From an uncultured Oscillospiraceae bacterium (GTDB taxonomy: Bacteria > Bacillota > Clostridia > Oscillospirales > Oscillospiraceae), in assembly GCA_934597125.1 (NCBI GenBank), contig CAKTQM010000006.1, positions 1 to 59,422 of the forward strand: a stretch of 59,422 nucleotides of DNA, in the 5' to 3' direction. This document shows, piece after piece, positions 33,901 to 48,200 of the stretch; within the stretch, counting starts at the first letter, position 1, and the number at the start of each line of letters is the position of its first letter. The position numbers and the translations under genes are program-made. The notes below the pieces were generated by a model. The model was not told where the DNA came from. It was given only the letters and a program-made list of their open reading frames with translations, and searched no databases.

Positions 33901-36900
33901 CATCTACAATGCTGATGCGGCGACCTACGGCGCGAAGAAGGACAGCGCCCTGCCGGATGATGCGATCATCGGCTATAAGCTGCAATCCAATTATGACAAT
34001 GTCCAGCGCTTGGCATCGTCCGTGACGTACTATGCCCAGGAATACACCCAGTTTTACAATGCATTAGTCAAGGGCGGAACCGACCCCATCGGGCGCAGCG
34101 GCAACGATGTGCCGAAGCTGATGACCATGACCCAGAAGGCGGCGGCCAACAGCAATTCGCTGCCGGCGGTGGCGGTGCTGTTCGGCGGCACCAAGACGGC
34201 CAGTGACGCGTACGCCAACTATATCAACGGCACGTATGTATATTATGCGGGGCCGGTGAGAGCGAACGGCGAGAGTCTGGAAAGCGGCATGGGCAGAGGC
34301 TTCCGTTATGTGTTCTCATATACCGCCAAGTATTCGCCCACCGGCGACCTCAGCGATGAGGCGGGGATGAGCGTTTATCCCTATGACCATGCGGATTATG
34401 AGAGCGCCAAGGCCTCTACCGGTGCGGGCCGGGAGCATGGCAAGGTACTGGGTAGAGGTGTGGCCTACGTCCTGAACTCCGGTATGTGCGAGGCGCCGCG
34501 GCTGGATCCCACCATCTACAGCTATCTCTATCAGGTAACGGCCAGCTACAAAATTGGCAGCAGCATTGCTTCTGTGACGGAGGGTACGGCGGAGATCCAC
34601 TATAAGTATCAGGACACGGACGGCACCATCGTGACAGAGGGCGCGGAGGGCAGCAAAACGCAGATCGAGTGGGAATCGGCGGGCGCTACGAATAGCCAGG
34701 CCATTAACAAGTCCCCTGTAAACGGAGCAACCGACTGGTACAGCGTAAGCATCCCGTACACCGTGACGGGAAGCACGGAGCAGATACTGCAGCCACGACT
34801 GACCATTAAACGCTACCAGCTGGATTACTCCGTCATTATGACTGATCTGGCAGCGGGCACTTCCGGCGAAGCGGATGACAGCGAGACGTTCTACCTCTGC
34901 TTTGTGCCGGTGGAACATGATTATGCCGGAAAGTTCACCTCAACCGGCTATCTCAATGCGGCACAGATCCAGGTTGAGAAGCACGAGGATGAAAACTACA
35001 TCCGGTTTAATCTGCAGTCCGGCACGGCCGGTGCATCCAACGTGGCAGACGAGCTGTATCAGCGGGCCTATCTGCTTCAAATGACCTTCACGTCTGGCAC
35101 TACCACGGTTGGCCCCATCTATCTGCCGCTGTCTCAGGACGCCGGCGGCTCCTATGCAAAGATGGCTACCGGCCTGCTGGCAGATCTGGTGGGCAAGGAA
35201 TATACAATGAAGGCGGCCCTCCTGTACGACACGGGCGCACAGGGGTGGAAGCTGACGGAAAACGCAAATGCGCAGACGGCGCTGCAGTTTATCTCCAATA
35301 GCCGCGGCGAGTTTGGACTGGATACCTATGCTTCCGCCGTGTCCGGCGGCCAGTCCAGCACACCCTCCGGAGCACTGGGCAATCTCGATATCAAACTGAG
35401 CGATATCCGTAACGCGGTGACCGGCACCAACCCGAGAAGAAAACTGATGACCATGACGTTCCAGGAGAACGGCGGTAAAAAGCAGTACTATGTATATCCC
35501 GGACGTTATGGTATTGATGCCGGTTCCGGCAGCCAGAATGTGAACGCCACCGGTCGCTATTTTGTCCCGAAGGGCGTGGGTACATACACCCTTGGGTTTG
35601 CGGAGACAGATAAGGACAGTCTGACTCACATGACGCCCACGGTCAAGGATGTGGAGATCACAACGGGCAGCAATTGGATGTCCTTGAAAGATACGTTCTC
35701 TATCAGCGGTGTGAGCCAGGCGGATCAGGAGAACGGCAAGTACGTGGTACACGTCCGCGTGTATGACACGGAAGACGCGGCAAGGAATCTGTATAACGCC
35801 GATAAGGGCAGCATTGATATCGAAGTGGACAGCGACGGAAAGCCTGCATCGAGCAAAGATGGCTATATGGTCAGCGGAACAGCCCTGCAGCCGGGACAAG
35901 ACTATTGGTACGTCCTGTACATGAAGGTAAACGGCAAGGATACTGTTCTGATGGATGCCTCCACTGCACTGGTCGCGGTTTATCCGTTCAGAACCATTGA
36001 TGGAGTGTCCATCACCTCCAGCGGCGGCATTGCGTACAACAATACAGGCTACTATTCAAAGACGCTGACTATGCAGTATTCGGTGTCCTCCTATGTGAAC
36101 CTGAAGGCAAAGTACGATATATTTACCTCGTCGGATGCGGCGGAGAATGGCGGTGAAGCGCTGTACAGCCATGCGTATCTCAGCGAGAATGGCTTCTATG
36201 ACGCTCCCGCGCCGGATGGCTTCGTTTTGAGCCGCACGGGCAATAAAATGCAGATCAATCTGAAGCCCCGTCAGCAAAGGGATGCCCTGAAGCCCGGTGG
36301 AACGTACTATTTGAAGGTCACAGTGCATGATAAGGACGGCTCTGCCATCGGCAGCAATATATGGCCGTTTACCATCCCGTTTGCCAGCAGCTACGGCGCT
36401 TATGTCTACGCGCCGCAGGCCACCGCCAACAGCATCAACTTCCAGGTGACCCTCAACGACCCGCAGTATTCACTTATGGCGCCCGACACAGACAAGGCGG
36501 GAAGCTTTGCGGTGCGGTTTGCCAAGGTGGATGCCAACGGCAGTATGACACGGCTGCTGACCAGTTACGATGACCAGCTGTTTGACGCGGCGACGCCGAA
36601 GCTGACATTCCAATTGAACAGCAGCACGCTGAAAACAGCCGCACTTAACACGATCGAGCCGGAGACAACGTACAAGCTATTGATCTACGCGGTGCCGGAT
36701 GCAGACCATGATGGCGTGACAGATCAGCATGATGCCGATTGGTTCCTGAGCAACAGCGGGGCGAATCTCCATAGCACGCTCAACAGCTTCTGGAATGCGG
36801 ATTACTCCAAGAAGAATGATACCGATACCCTGAATAAGGAGCGGACGTTCCTCGTTGCGGAAAAGACGCAGAAGACCACCAGTACGACCGGCTTGCTGGT

Positions 36901-37249
36901 CAGCGACAAATACACCCTGACGCGGGACAGCGCATCGAAGCTGAGACTGACGCTGTCGGAGAGCTACAACGTGGTGCAGGAAAATGGCAGCCAGAGCTTC
37001 AAGAAGATCGCCTGGAGCGTTGACGGTCGAAGCAACAGCAACGAGCCCTTCAATCGCAGCGGTGTGTCACAGGACAGCAAGCGTGACGAGCTCTTCAAAC
37101 AGGCAACGGACAACGCGGGCTACGCTGTATACACATACACGCTGCCGGCCGATGTGCCCGCGGGTTCTTACCAGGTGGTTATCCAGCTGTATGAGAACGA
37201 GAGCGACCTCTATCCGTACAAAACGCTGAGTATCTATTACGAGAATTAA
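30998..37249 (+). CDS. Giant bitopic surface protein (2083 residues) with collagen-like stalk
   Basis: A short basic N-terminus and an uncleaved-looking helix (about 5-27) orient the rest outside. Residues 30-255 form a beta-rich head containing LSDTTYLVRS. A Gly-X-X stretch at about 261-312 (DGADGVDGAAG, NGTSGGTGANGSAGNAG) follows. A domain opening TMTITDWQLSAASLSG and about 1750 residues of fibronectin-III-like repeats complete it. No C-terminal anchor or sortase motif. The head motif, linker and post-linker domain recur in the 532- and 3366-residue proteins of the same operon. First gene downstream of the invertible promoter, behind CAGGAG. Function unknown; it looks like a long extracellular fibre fixed in the membrane. 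Confidence 0.85.
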   Translation: MKGKITIVTLVLIVVGMIGFLGGYAVITKSNQLEFAGDGYVLSSVNGGVERLGFEAGKKYSRRSDVSVTYRDTDGARVDVPSASFLHYENGGMAAFAGGILVNFADLSDNFINNYYFSGGLEIVPAGSGYTAHTAAGDIQLGDHLWKLSDTTYLVRSPSLKVVFSQSDMRDTTDFVQVSVSEDGIVSLLTNENRWDTISEECYIETATGVRVYPVAQLIDNGTYKMSVAKLSVSADDAIVLTEDETRRQIVPELNITAEDGADGVDGAAGTTGTDGATGNDGSEGESGTTGGNGTSGGTGANGSAGNAGRDAVSQTTTNSALPTMTITDWQLSAASLSGVIAITDEAGALQFDDGDSDKYYGTVTIYEVATGKAVVCYQVQPGQPAESAGSSEKFDEFRQGVDEVGFATMDNVLTPNTAYRLSVVAYYKMDDTIYSREFITRMFYTDTTGVFISKAFAEETRLGVDMRVSEAYQDSVKVVEVVLLTPEQNKRFSLVSTNYTQKYTLDYDGNSMTRTDNEGNVTTVTDKPDVTQITELIFKDLQANSDYVARVVVETKSGLKSLTEQELALKTLKTPPEKVDKDALPEANYNRVTGGFEVYRPQMKDIHGGITEYEYTVYAADGSVVQTRRVSPQDGEPMVFFLPSEAKYSFGVKAYFDDNEKQVIYDLDKTELIEAVGATLPGVTFEPEESPSSQEFNQIKGTIVINLANASSKLTIDNNKPLELQIYADQVYDQKITLNDANGTFQENTDPDKNRYTITMTQQANETRIHVDFQKLYKNTTYSATLVGYLDLGDGNGDNVKRTIGTVSFRTKDTVGLSAQWPEGTNSSSALNKVLKLVPNTLEEEVRQSYARTELQKGQLTLELYSGTGTGKVRLASSNIADADVLAEIYTGSGHLITEADFGNLKLTPNQNYTLVVTSVADETARRDDLGYVNFFDNVENSECLLVAGATPPDLVADAASGVEATPIYNADAATYGAKKDSALPDDAIIGYKLQSNYDNVQRLASSVTYYAQEYTQFYNALVKGGTDPIGRSGNDVPKLMTMTQKAAANSNSLPAVAVLFGGTKTASDAYANYINGTYVYYAGPVRANGESLESGMGRGFRYVFSYTAKYSPTGDLSDEAGMSVYPYDHADYESAKASTGAGREHGKVLGRGVAYVLNSGMCEAPRLDPTIYSYLYQVTASYKIGSSIASVTEGTAEIHYKYQDTDGTIVTEGAEGSKTQIEWESAGATNSQAINKSPVNGATDWYSVSIPYTVTGSTEQILQPRLTIKRYQLDYSVIMTDLAAGTSGEADDSETFYLCFVPVEHDYAGKFTSTGYLNAAQIQVEKHEDENYIRFNLQSGTAGASNVADELYQRAYLLQMTFTSGTTTVGPIYLPLSQDAGGSYAKMATGLLADLVGKEYTMKAALLYDTGAQGWKLTENANAQTALQFISNSRGEFGLDTYASAVSGGQSSTPSGALGNLDIKLSDIRNAVTGTNPRRKLMTMTFQENGGKKQYYVYPGRYGIDAGSGSQNVNATGRYFVPKGVGTYTLGFAETDKDSLTHMTPTVKDVEITTGSNWMSLKDTFSISGVSQADQENGKYVVHVRVYDTEDAARNLYNADKGSIDIEVDSDGKPASSKDGYMVSGTALQPGQDYWYVLYMKVNGKDTVLMDASTALVAVYPFRTIDGVSITSSGGIAYNNTGYYSKTLTMQYSVSSYVNLKAKYDIFTSSDAAENGGEALYSHAYLSENGFYDAPAPDGFVLSRTGNKMQINLKPRQQRDALKPGGTYYLKVTVHDKDGSAIGSNIWPFTIPFASSYGAYVYAPQATANSINFQVTLNDPQYSLMAPDTDKAGSFAVRFAKVDANGSMTRLLTSYDDQLFDAATPKLTFQLNSSTLKTAALNTIEPETTYKLLIYAVPDADHDGVTDQHDADWFLSNSGANLHSTLNSFWNADYSKKNDTDTLNKERTFLVAEKTQKTTSTTGLLVSDKYTLTRDSASKLRLTLSESYNVVQENGSQSFKKIAWSVDGRSNSNEPFNRSGVSQDSKRDELFKQATDNAGYAVYTYTLPADVPAGSYQVVIQLYENESDLYPYKTLSIYYEN

Positions 37250-37271
37250 CGGGAGGAGTGAAACAGCTGAT

Positions 37272-38870
<1,599 letters not shown>

Positions 38871-38893
38871 AAAAGAAAAATATAAATGTTTGA

Positions 38894-39151
<258 letters not shown>

Positions 39152-39163
39152 CGGAGCGGCGGT

Positions 39164-39925
39164 ATGATCTATGTGTATATAGGGGCTATGCTGGCGGCCG
39201 TGGTGCTGATCGTATTTGCGGTGCTGGCCATCGTGATGCTGACCAAAGCGGTGGGATACAGTGTCCGGCGGCGGACGGCTGCTCTGATGGAGGCCTATGA
39301 CGAACAGTTGGAGCGTCGTGCCAGAACGCTTCGGGAACAGCAGGCAGTCTCTGCGGCGGAGCCGGTCATCGTATCCGCCGTGGAGGCGCCGCGTCCGGCG
39401 GCGCGGAACGCGGGTGCCGGAATGGAGCTTGTGTCCCGTCTGGCGGACACCCAGTACCGTAACGGCACAGTGGGCGAGGTATACCGCCAGATCCGCAGCG
39501 GCTTCCACTTTACGGTAGAGGACGCCTTGCAGCGCATCCCCTGGAAGCGGCAGACAAGCGGCGGCGAAGCGGCCCGCAGAGCGGCACAGGCCCTGCCGGT
39601 GGATACGGTCTGCGCCATGGCATCGCTGACGCCGCAGCAGCAGTATGAACTGCTGCAGACCTGCGGTGAGGACATGAATGAGATGCTGACTGCGTATACG
39701 GAGAAAACGACGGTATTCAGCTGCATCGGCTTTTATGAGTACCTTCACCAGCGGGCCGAGGAGGAAACGGGAGACTGTACGCTGTATGTGGTGCCCGGTG
39801 CAGTACCGACAGGCGTCCCTGAGGGGATCACCGTCAGAAGCGATTCAGGGCTCTGTGAGGGATTCCTTCTGGAGACGGCCGGCACGGTGTACGATTACAG
39901 CTTACGAGTGAGGGAGATCAGTTGA
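39164..39925 (+). CDS. Membrane-anchored stalk protein, b/delta-like position in the F1-like cluster
   Basis: 253 residues. One N-terminal helix (about 4-28), then a charged helical stretch (RRRTAALMEAYDEQLERRARTLREQQ) and an ~150-residue soluble part. The end SGLCEGFLLETAGTVYDYSLRVREI resembles the delta or E subunit tail that binds F1 (GGF-x-G-x-x-x-D-S pattern). Between c-like and alpha genes this is where atpF and atpH sit. I infer a fused peripheral stalk. Sequence similarity is weak, so the role rests on layout and order. It ends one base before the alpha-like gene starts. Confidence 0.65.
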   Translation: MIYVYIGAMLAAVVLIVFAVLAIVMLTKAVGYSVRRRTAALMEAYDEQLERRARTLREQQAVSAAEPVIVSAVEAPRPAARNAGAGMELVSRLADTQYRNGTVGEVYRQIRSGFHFTVEDALQRIPWKRQTSGGEAARRAAQALPVDTVCAMASLTPQQQYELLQTCGEDMNEMLTAYTEKTTVFSCIGFYEYLHQRAEEETGDCTLYVVPGAVPTGVPEGITVRSDSGLCEGFLLETAGTVYDYSLRVREIS

Positions 39926-39926
39926 T

Positions 39927-41240
39927 ATGGATACAACGATCAATACGATCCTGAGCGAGAAGATCGCGCAGATCAAGAGTGGAGAGAACGCCTACACCAC
40001 CGGCAGAGTGCGGCTGGTACGTGAATACATTCTGGAGGCCACAGGACTGGACGATGTGTCCTACTTTGAGAGAGTGACGGTAGGGGACAAGGCCGAGGGC
40101 TATGTGGATGCCATCCGCAGCGATTGCGTACTGATTGCGCTGACTCGCGTCAGCGGAAAGATCTGTGTAGGTGACAGAGTCACAGCCACGGGCAAAGAGT
40201 TTTCCGTGCAGTATTCGCCGGATTCTATGGGCCATGTGGTGGATATTTTCGGAGAAGACCGTCTGGCGGGCAAGCGGTTTGATCAGCTGATCGACCTGCC
40301 AATGGAAAAGGAACCCATCTCCATCATGGAGCGCATTGCTGTGACGCGCCCGCTGCTGACCGGCATCGCGGGCATCGACCTGATGTACCCCATCGGGCGG
40401 GGACAGCGGCAGCTTATCATCGGAGACAAGAAAACCGGCAAGACGCAGATCGCGCTGGATACCATCTGCAATCAGGCGGGACAGAACATCCGCTGCATCT
40501 ACGTGGCCATCGGAAAGACCAAAAAAGAGATCAAGGATATATATAGCCAGCTCCTGCGCTACGGCGCTATGGCGTACACAGTTATTATCAGCGCGCTGAA
40601 TGACGATCCGGCGCCTGTTTTGCGGAACACGCCCTATGCGGCGCTGGCCATTGCCAGATCCTATCTGGAGCAGGGCGAGGATGTGCTGGTGGTGCTGGAT
40701 GATCTGAAGCGCCACGCGGATGTGTGCCGCGAGATCGCGCTGCTGATGGGCAAGACGCCGGGACGCGACGCCTATCCGCCGGATATTTTCTTCAGCCACT
40801 CCCGCATGCTGGAGCTGGGCTGCCAGCATCAGAACGGCGGCTCCATCACCATTCTGCCTATCTGCGAGACGAAGGGCGGCGATATCACCGATTATATCTC
40901 CACCAATATCATCTCGATTACGGACGGGCAGATCGTGCTGTCCGCCAAGAATTTCGAGCGGGGCCAGAAGCCGGCCATCAATTACGGCCTGTCTGTGTCC
41001 CGTCTGGGCGGCGCGGTGCAAAGCGCCGAGATGAAACGGGCAGGCGCGCCGCTGCGCCGGGAGCTGCTGGCCTATCTGGAACAGCGCGAGGTATTTGAAC
41101 TGGCCAACGTGGAGGAAATGGGCGAGAGTATGCGCCGCAGCATGCAGCGCGGCGCCAGTATCCTCAAAGCGCTGTGTCAGCCCAAGTTTGCCGCCAAGTC
41201 TCAGGAGGAGATGCTGCAGGCCGTGGAATCCATCCACTGA
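39927..41240 (+). CDS. F1-ATPase alpha-subunit-like protein (short form)
   Basis: 437 residues against about 500 for AtpA; the C-terminal helical domain is cut by some 60. Walker A is GDKKTGKTQ (AtpA: GDRQTGKT). The arginine finger lies in GLSVSRLGGAVQ, and GREAYP-like PGRDAYPPDIFFSHSRMLE and ISITDGQIVL are intact, so nucleotide binding and inter-subunit catalysis look preserved. Residues 1-95 form the beta-barrel crown. It should form an alternating hexamer with the beta-like protein. It is clearly divergent from housekeeping AtpA. Confidence 0.9.
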   Translation: MDTTINTILSEKIAQIKSGENAYTTGRVRLVREYILEATGLDDVSYFERVTVGDKAEGYVDAIRSDCVLIALTRVSGKICVGDRVTATGKEFSVQYSPDSMGHVVDIFGEDRLAGKRFDQLIDLPMEKEPISIMERIAVTRPLLTGIAGIDLMYPIGRGQRQLIIGDKKTGKTQIALDTICNQAGQNIRCIYVAIGKTKKEIKDIYSQLLRYGAMAYTVIISALNDDPAPVLRNTPYAALAIARSYLEQGEDVLVVLDDLKRHADVCREIALLMGKTPGRDAYPPDIFFSHSRMLELGCQHQNGGSITILPICETKGGDITDYISTNIISITDGQIVLSAKNFERGQKPAINYGLSVSRLGGAVQSAEMKRAGAPLRRELLAYLEQREVFELANVEEMGESMRRSMQRGASILKALCQPKFAAKSQEEMLQAVESIH

Positions 41241-41249
41241 GGACAGCCT

Positions 41250-43477
<2,228 letters not shown>

Positions 43478-43488
43478 GGAGTACGATC

Positions 43489-43803
43489 ATGGCGCGAGGA
43501 AAGCAGGAGGAGACGCGGCGGACACAGCCAGGGAGCATTCATGCCCGTATCATTGACCAGAAGCAGGGGCTGCAGGCGATCGAGGGCGTATTCGCCATTC
43601 GCATCCTGAGTAAAAAGTACCGGCTGCTGATCATGGAGGACTATACCCCTATGCTGGGAAAGGTCGAGGGAGACGTGGTGGTGCTGACAGCGGACAAAGA
43701 GATCACATACCGCGATATCCACGCCTTTTACAAATTGCAGCATAATGAATTCACGCTTCTCATCGACTATGAGATAGCGCCGGAGCAGGAGAGTGCCGTA
43801 TGA
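43489..43803 (+). CDS. Epsilon-like small subunit of the F1-like cluster
   Basis: 104 residues. The core FAIRILSKKYRLLIMEDYTPMLGKVEGDVVVLTADKE has the rhythm of the AtpC beta-sandwich (strands, then a PMLG-x-x-x-G turn). HNEFTLLIDYEIA ends it; the two-helix inhibitory domain of epsilon is missing. About 30 extra basic residues precede the sandwich. Place and order (after beta) match atpC. Without the C-terminal helices the usual epsilon brake on ATP hydrolysis would be absent. Similarity is modest. Confidence 0.65.
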   Translation: MARGKQEETRRTQPGSIHARIIDQKQGLQAIEGVFAIRILSKKYRLLIMEDYTPMLGKVEGDVVVLTADKEITYRDIHAFYKLQHNEFTLLIDYEIAPEQESAV

Positions 43804-44339
43804 TCTGGGAAACGATACTGCGGATGCTGTATCTGCTGGAGCCGCTGGTGCCTGCGGTATTGATCACCGCCGGACTGACGGCGGCGATGATGTTGCTGCT
43901 GGTGCTGCCTTGCAGTCGGTTTTGGCCGGATGACAGGCGCGGCAACAGCTGGCTGGGCCTGTTTTTCGGCTTGCGCGGCTGGGATTGTGTGCGTCTGGCC
44001 TGCGTGTGGCTGCGGTTTTGCCTGTGTGTCACATTGCTGCTGCCCTTCCTTCGGCTTACCGCTCAGCACTACGTGCTGTATGCGGTGCCGATGGTGGTGG
44101 GCCTGTGGGGCGGTGCCCCGGGCCGCTGGGTTGGACGGCTTTTGGGCGATGCGGCACTGTTTGCCGGCGTGCTGCTGACAGAGCTGCTCTTTAGCTATTG
44201 GCAGGGGGTGGGCGGAAGCTTTGTCGTTTTGTCGCTGTACGTGGTGCTGAGCCTGTTTGTTCTGCTGTTCAATATTTATTTGTTTCTGCTGGAGCTGGAG
44301 AACATCTCGGGGGACAGAAAGACCCACTCAGTGCCCTGA
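43800..44339 (+). CDS. Polytopic membrane protein of the F1-like cluster
   Basis: 179 residues with about five hydrophobic helices (LVPAVLITAGLTAAMMLLLVLP, VWLRFCLCVTLLLPFL, DAALFAGVLLTELLFSYW, VVLSLYVVLSLFVLLFNIYLFLLELE). The start overlaps the epsilon-like stop (ATGA), implying translational coupling. I do not see the a-subunit motif around its essential Arg (SLRLFGN), so it is not a recognisable AtpB. It could be the membrane stator partner of the c-like ring. Function unknown. Confidence 0.72.
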   Translation: MIWETILRMLYLLEPLVPAVLITAGLTAAMMLLLVLPCSRFWPDDRRGNSWLGLFFGLRGWDCVRLACVWLRFCLCVTLLLPFLRLTAQHYVLYAVPMVVGLWGGAPGRWVGRLLGDAALFAGVLLTELLFSYWQGVGGSFVVLSLYVVLSLFVLLFNIYLFLLELENISGDRKTHSVP

Positions 44340-44361
44340 AATGCCATGAGGACGGAGAAAG

Positions 44362-45198
44362 ATGCCCATGAAGACAAAGTCTACGGACACGAAAAAAATT
44401 GATGAAATAAAAGAAAAGCTGCTGGGTGCTGAAGCGGGCGGACGAAAAATATACAGTCCGAAGCGCATGGCTGCCAGCATCAAAGGCGGACGCCTTCGCG
44501 GCGCCAGCCAGCTTATGCGCATCATAGTGCCGGCTCTGCTGCTGGTGGTGATCGCGGTAGCGGTGACCATGATCGCCCGAAGAAGCACAGAATACCGGTT
44601 TGACGGTGCGGCCGGACAGTATTACGGCGGCCAGAAATTCTCGATTCCGGAGGGTACTCGTATGTACCGGAGGGGGACGGGCGCTACAAAATTGTCGGGC
44701 GGCACGTTGAAGCGCGAAACGGATGCGCTGCCTGCCTATTATGAAAACAGACAGGCGGTGGTGCTGCCGCAGGATATGGTGTATTACGCGCCGCGGGACA
44801 ACACCTGCCTGCGGGTGGAGCATTTCAGCGAGCTGACCTATAACAGCCTGGGCGTGCAGGAGATCAGCCTGAAAAGAAAAACGGCGGATATGCAGGCGGG
44901 CTTCCTGTATGACGGAAAGGATATCTACCTGTTTCTGGAGCCGGTGAAGCTGTCCGTCAACGGAGCGGTCATTGATCTGGGAGCCATGTCCTGCGTAGAG
45001 GCTGACACGCAGATCGGCATGATATCCGTATACAACACCAACGGTGAAATGCTGTTTGAGGAAATGAAGAGCAGATGCTCGGTCTATCCGGCATCCAAGG
45101 ATTACACAGTCTATTTGCTGGACGATTCAATGGAACGGCACGACGGCACACGTGTGCTGCTGTTCGGGGAGCCACAGAAATTGGATCCTCTGTTTTGA
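44362..45198 (+). CDS. Bitopic membrane protein with extracellular head (278 residues)
   Basis: A 52-residue basic cytoplasmic region, a single helix (about 53-72, IIVPALLLVVIAVAVTMIA) and a ~200-residue beta-rich exterior domain. Unlike the giant proteins it has a sizeable cytoplasmic part and no stalk, so it could couple the F1-like motor to the exterior. The segment APRDNTCLRVEHF loosely recalls the head motif of the other surface proteins. A second ATG at 44368 is possible. No known family recognised. Confidence 0.72.
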   Translation: MPMKTKSTDTKKIDEIKEKLLGAEAGGRKIYSPKRMAASIKGGRLRGASQLMRIIVPALLLVVIAVAVTMIARRSTEYRFDGAAGQYYGGQKFSIPEGTRMYRRGTGATKLSGGTLKRETDALPAYYENRQAVVLPQDMVYYAPRDNTCLRVEHFSELTYNSLGVQEISLKRKTADMQAGFLYDGKDIYLFLEPVKLSVNGAVIDLGAMSCVEADTQIGMISVYNTNGEMLFEEMKSRCSVYPASKDYTVYLLDDSMERHDGTRVLLFGEPQKLDPLF

Positions 45199-45219
45199 TA
45201 CACTGGCGGGAGGTAGTAT

Positions 45220-48200
45220 ATGAAAAGGAGTGCCATTTTAAAGCTGTTTATCGGAATAGCCCTGTTGCTGGCGTTGGTCTCTGTGGCCGTGGTGCTGGCA
45301 ACCGGCAGCTTTTCTGCTGTCAACGAGGATGGCTATGCAATGCCGGCCTCTGCCAATGTTGACAAGGCACTCGCCGCCGGCGACGGCGGCACCGTCCGCC
45401 TGGTATCGGTGGAGAAGGAGGATACGGTTTCCTCAATACTGGGCAATTACTATCTGGATAATGGCCGCGTAGGGGTGGACGTAACCTACCCCCTCTGGGT
45501 TCGACAGGGCGCGGGACTGCGCTTCCTGACAGAGGAGACATGGCTCGTCTCCACCAGATTAGAACTGCTGCGTACTTACGAAGGCCTCTATCTCAGCGAT
45601 GGTACGACCTACGCGGAGGATGGCACTCAGGCCGATGGGGATGAGTTTATCTTCCTGTCACTGTCCAACGGACTGTACGTGAACGCACAGCCCGCCGTGC
45701 TGCGCACGGTGCTGGAAGATCTGGAAATACCCATCAACAGTATCCTGAGCATGGGAGAGGATTGCCTCCGCTGGTACGCGATGGACGGCGGTACGCTGCA
45801 CTATAAGCAGGCCAAGGGCTTGATGGAGGCCACCATTTCCATTGGCGACAACACCTATGATTATGCGGATCTGCTGGCGGCCCTGGGGCTTGTCAACGAT
45901 GCCATTGACGGCGGCTATCCCAAGACGGGGGATGATAAGCTGGACGAGGCGGATCAGCTGCTGAACGGGGTGAAAAATGCCACCGCCGCAAACAGACCGG
46001 CGAAGCCGAACAGCGGTGCGGGCAGCGAAACCGGTACGGGCGTGGACAGCGATTCAGCACAGGCGGGAGACTCTCCGGCGGCGGATGATTCTACGAAGCC
46101 GAACGATCCCGCAAAGCCGGATGACCCCGCGGCGCCGGAGAATCCTACAAAGCCGGAGGATCCCACAAAACCGGACGACCCCACGAAGCCGGATGATCCG
46201 GCGAAACCGGATGATCCCGCAAAGCCGGACGATCCCGCGAAACCGGATGATCCCGCAAAGCCGGACGATCCCGCAAAGCCGGACGATCCGACGAAGCCGG
46301 ATGACCCCGCAGAGCCGGACGATCCCACGGAGCCGGACAACCCCGATGGGCCGGATAGTCCCGGCGGCGATGATTCCGGTGACAGCAAGCCTGCACCGTA
46401 TCAGGAGCCGCAGGTGACCATCAGCGATCTGGAGGCGTGGAGCTACGCGCTGAATGGCCGCATCACCATCGACGACCCCAGCCGGGCCATCGTGGGCGGC
46501 GTCCGTGTGGCGGTCTACGCCAAGCTGAAGAACGGAAAAGCAACGGGTAACGTGACGGCGGATGGCCTGCCCATCTATACGGCGGAAGAGGGCCGCAGTG
46601 CCAAACTGCGCCGTTCCTTCACCGGCAGCCGCGTTTTTACGCTGTCGACACTGCCGCCGGACACCACGCTTTACCTGCAGTATACCTACAAGTATATCAA
46701 GGAAGAGGACGGTGACACCGTTGATCCGGCCACCGGCGAGGTGCAGAAGCTTCGCAAGCGTGTGGTGTACCGTTCTGATTTTGTCGAGATCAAAACAGAG
46801 GTGCTGGAAGGAAACGTGGCGCCTGTCAAGGTGAACTGGGTCAGTGACTTTGCGGTCAGCGATATCGGTATGACGCTGCGCGACCTGACCATGGCCAACA
46901 GCTCCAACTATGTGCCGGATGTGGACACGTTTGAGAACTTCAAGCTGAACACACTGCCATATGTGAACCGTATTGAGTTGGAGTTGAATGACGGACGGAG
47001 CACGACGGTGGTGCGGATCCCCGCCACCACGCTGGCGGCTGCGCAAAAGGGCGCGGTGGTGTTCAACTCCGCGTCACCCAGACTGACGCCTAATACCAAA
47101 TATACCTATACGGCCAAAGCCCTGGATCGCTTTGGCAATACGATCCCCATGGAGCTGACGACGGGCGGCGAGCAGGTCATCTATACGGCCCGCTCCGCCC
47201 CCGCGGTGGAGATCGAAACCGTGGAGAACGTGGTGGATGCGCTGACACTGCGTGTGACGATCCACGACGGGGATCAGGCGCTGGCCAAGGATGAGAACGG
47301 AGAACCCCTGCCGGTCTATCTGACGGCGGTGGAGCTGAGCTCGTCTGCCTCCGGTGAACCGGCGGCGCTGGGCGGTGTATGGAAGGATCAGACGCCGCTG
47401 ACCGGAGACAATGCCAACCGCCTGGTGCTGGAAAAGCCCAAAGACGGGGCGGTATATGAATTCAAGCTGGACTCTCTGGCGTTTGCGCAGACGTACACCG
47501 TTGCTGTGACCGGCTCCTACAGTCCACAGCCCTCCGGTGTGGAGCAGCCGCGCCTGGAGGACATGAACGATGTTGTTCTGGGTTCCCAGCGTGTGTACAC
47601 GGCGGCCCTCTCCAGTGGTATCATCAACTATGACCTGGGGTACTATGACCTGAAAGACACCAGCGTTACGCTGAGCATCCAGATGAACAAAAAGACCACC
47701 CTGGAGATCCTGCCGCTGGTGGATATCATTCGGATAGGCACCGTCAGACAGGGGCAGAATACGCCCGACTGCTCGGTGGAGCTGGATATCGCGCAGCTGG
47801 ATGATCCCAGTGTGGAATGGGAATATGATGCGCAGGCGCAGGCTCTGGTGCTGCAGGCGGGCGACGCGCTGACGCCCCGGATCCTGCTGGTGGGCGATGA
47901 GGCGGTCTTTGCAGGCACAACACCGTGGCAGGCCATGCAGGTGCGGGCCGTGGAGGACGCGGAAAGCGGCGAAACGCAGTATACCACAGCGGCGGAAATG
48001 CGCGTGATCCTGCCGGAGAAAATGCTGAAAACGGCCACAGCCTACGAGACGACGATCCAGGCGCTGGCGGTCAAGGGCGGCAAGGAGTATTCCATTCCCA
48101 CCATGCTGTCCAATCCCACGTTCACCACAAAGAAGACCCAGCCGGAGATCCTGTTCGACGACCTCTTTGTGGCGGGCGATTCGCTGGAATTCATCGGACT

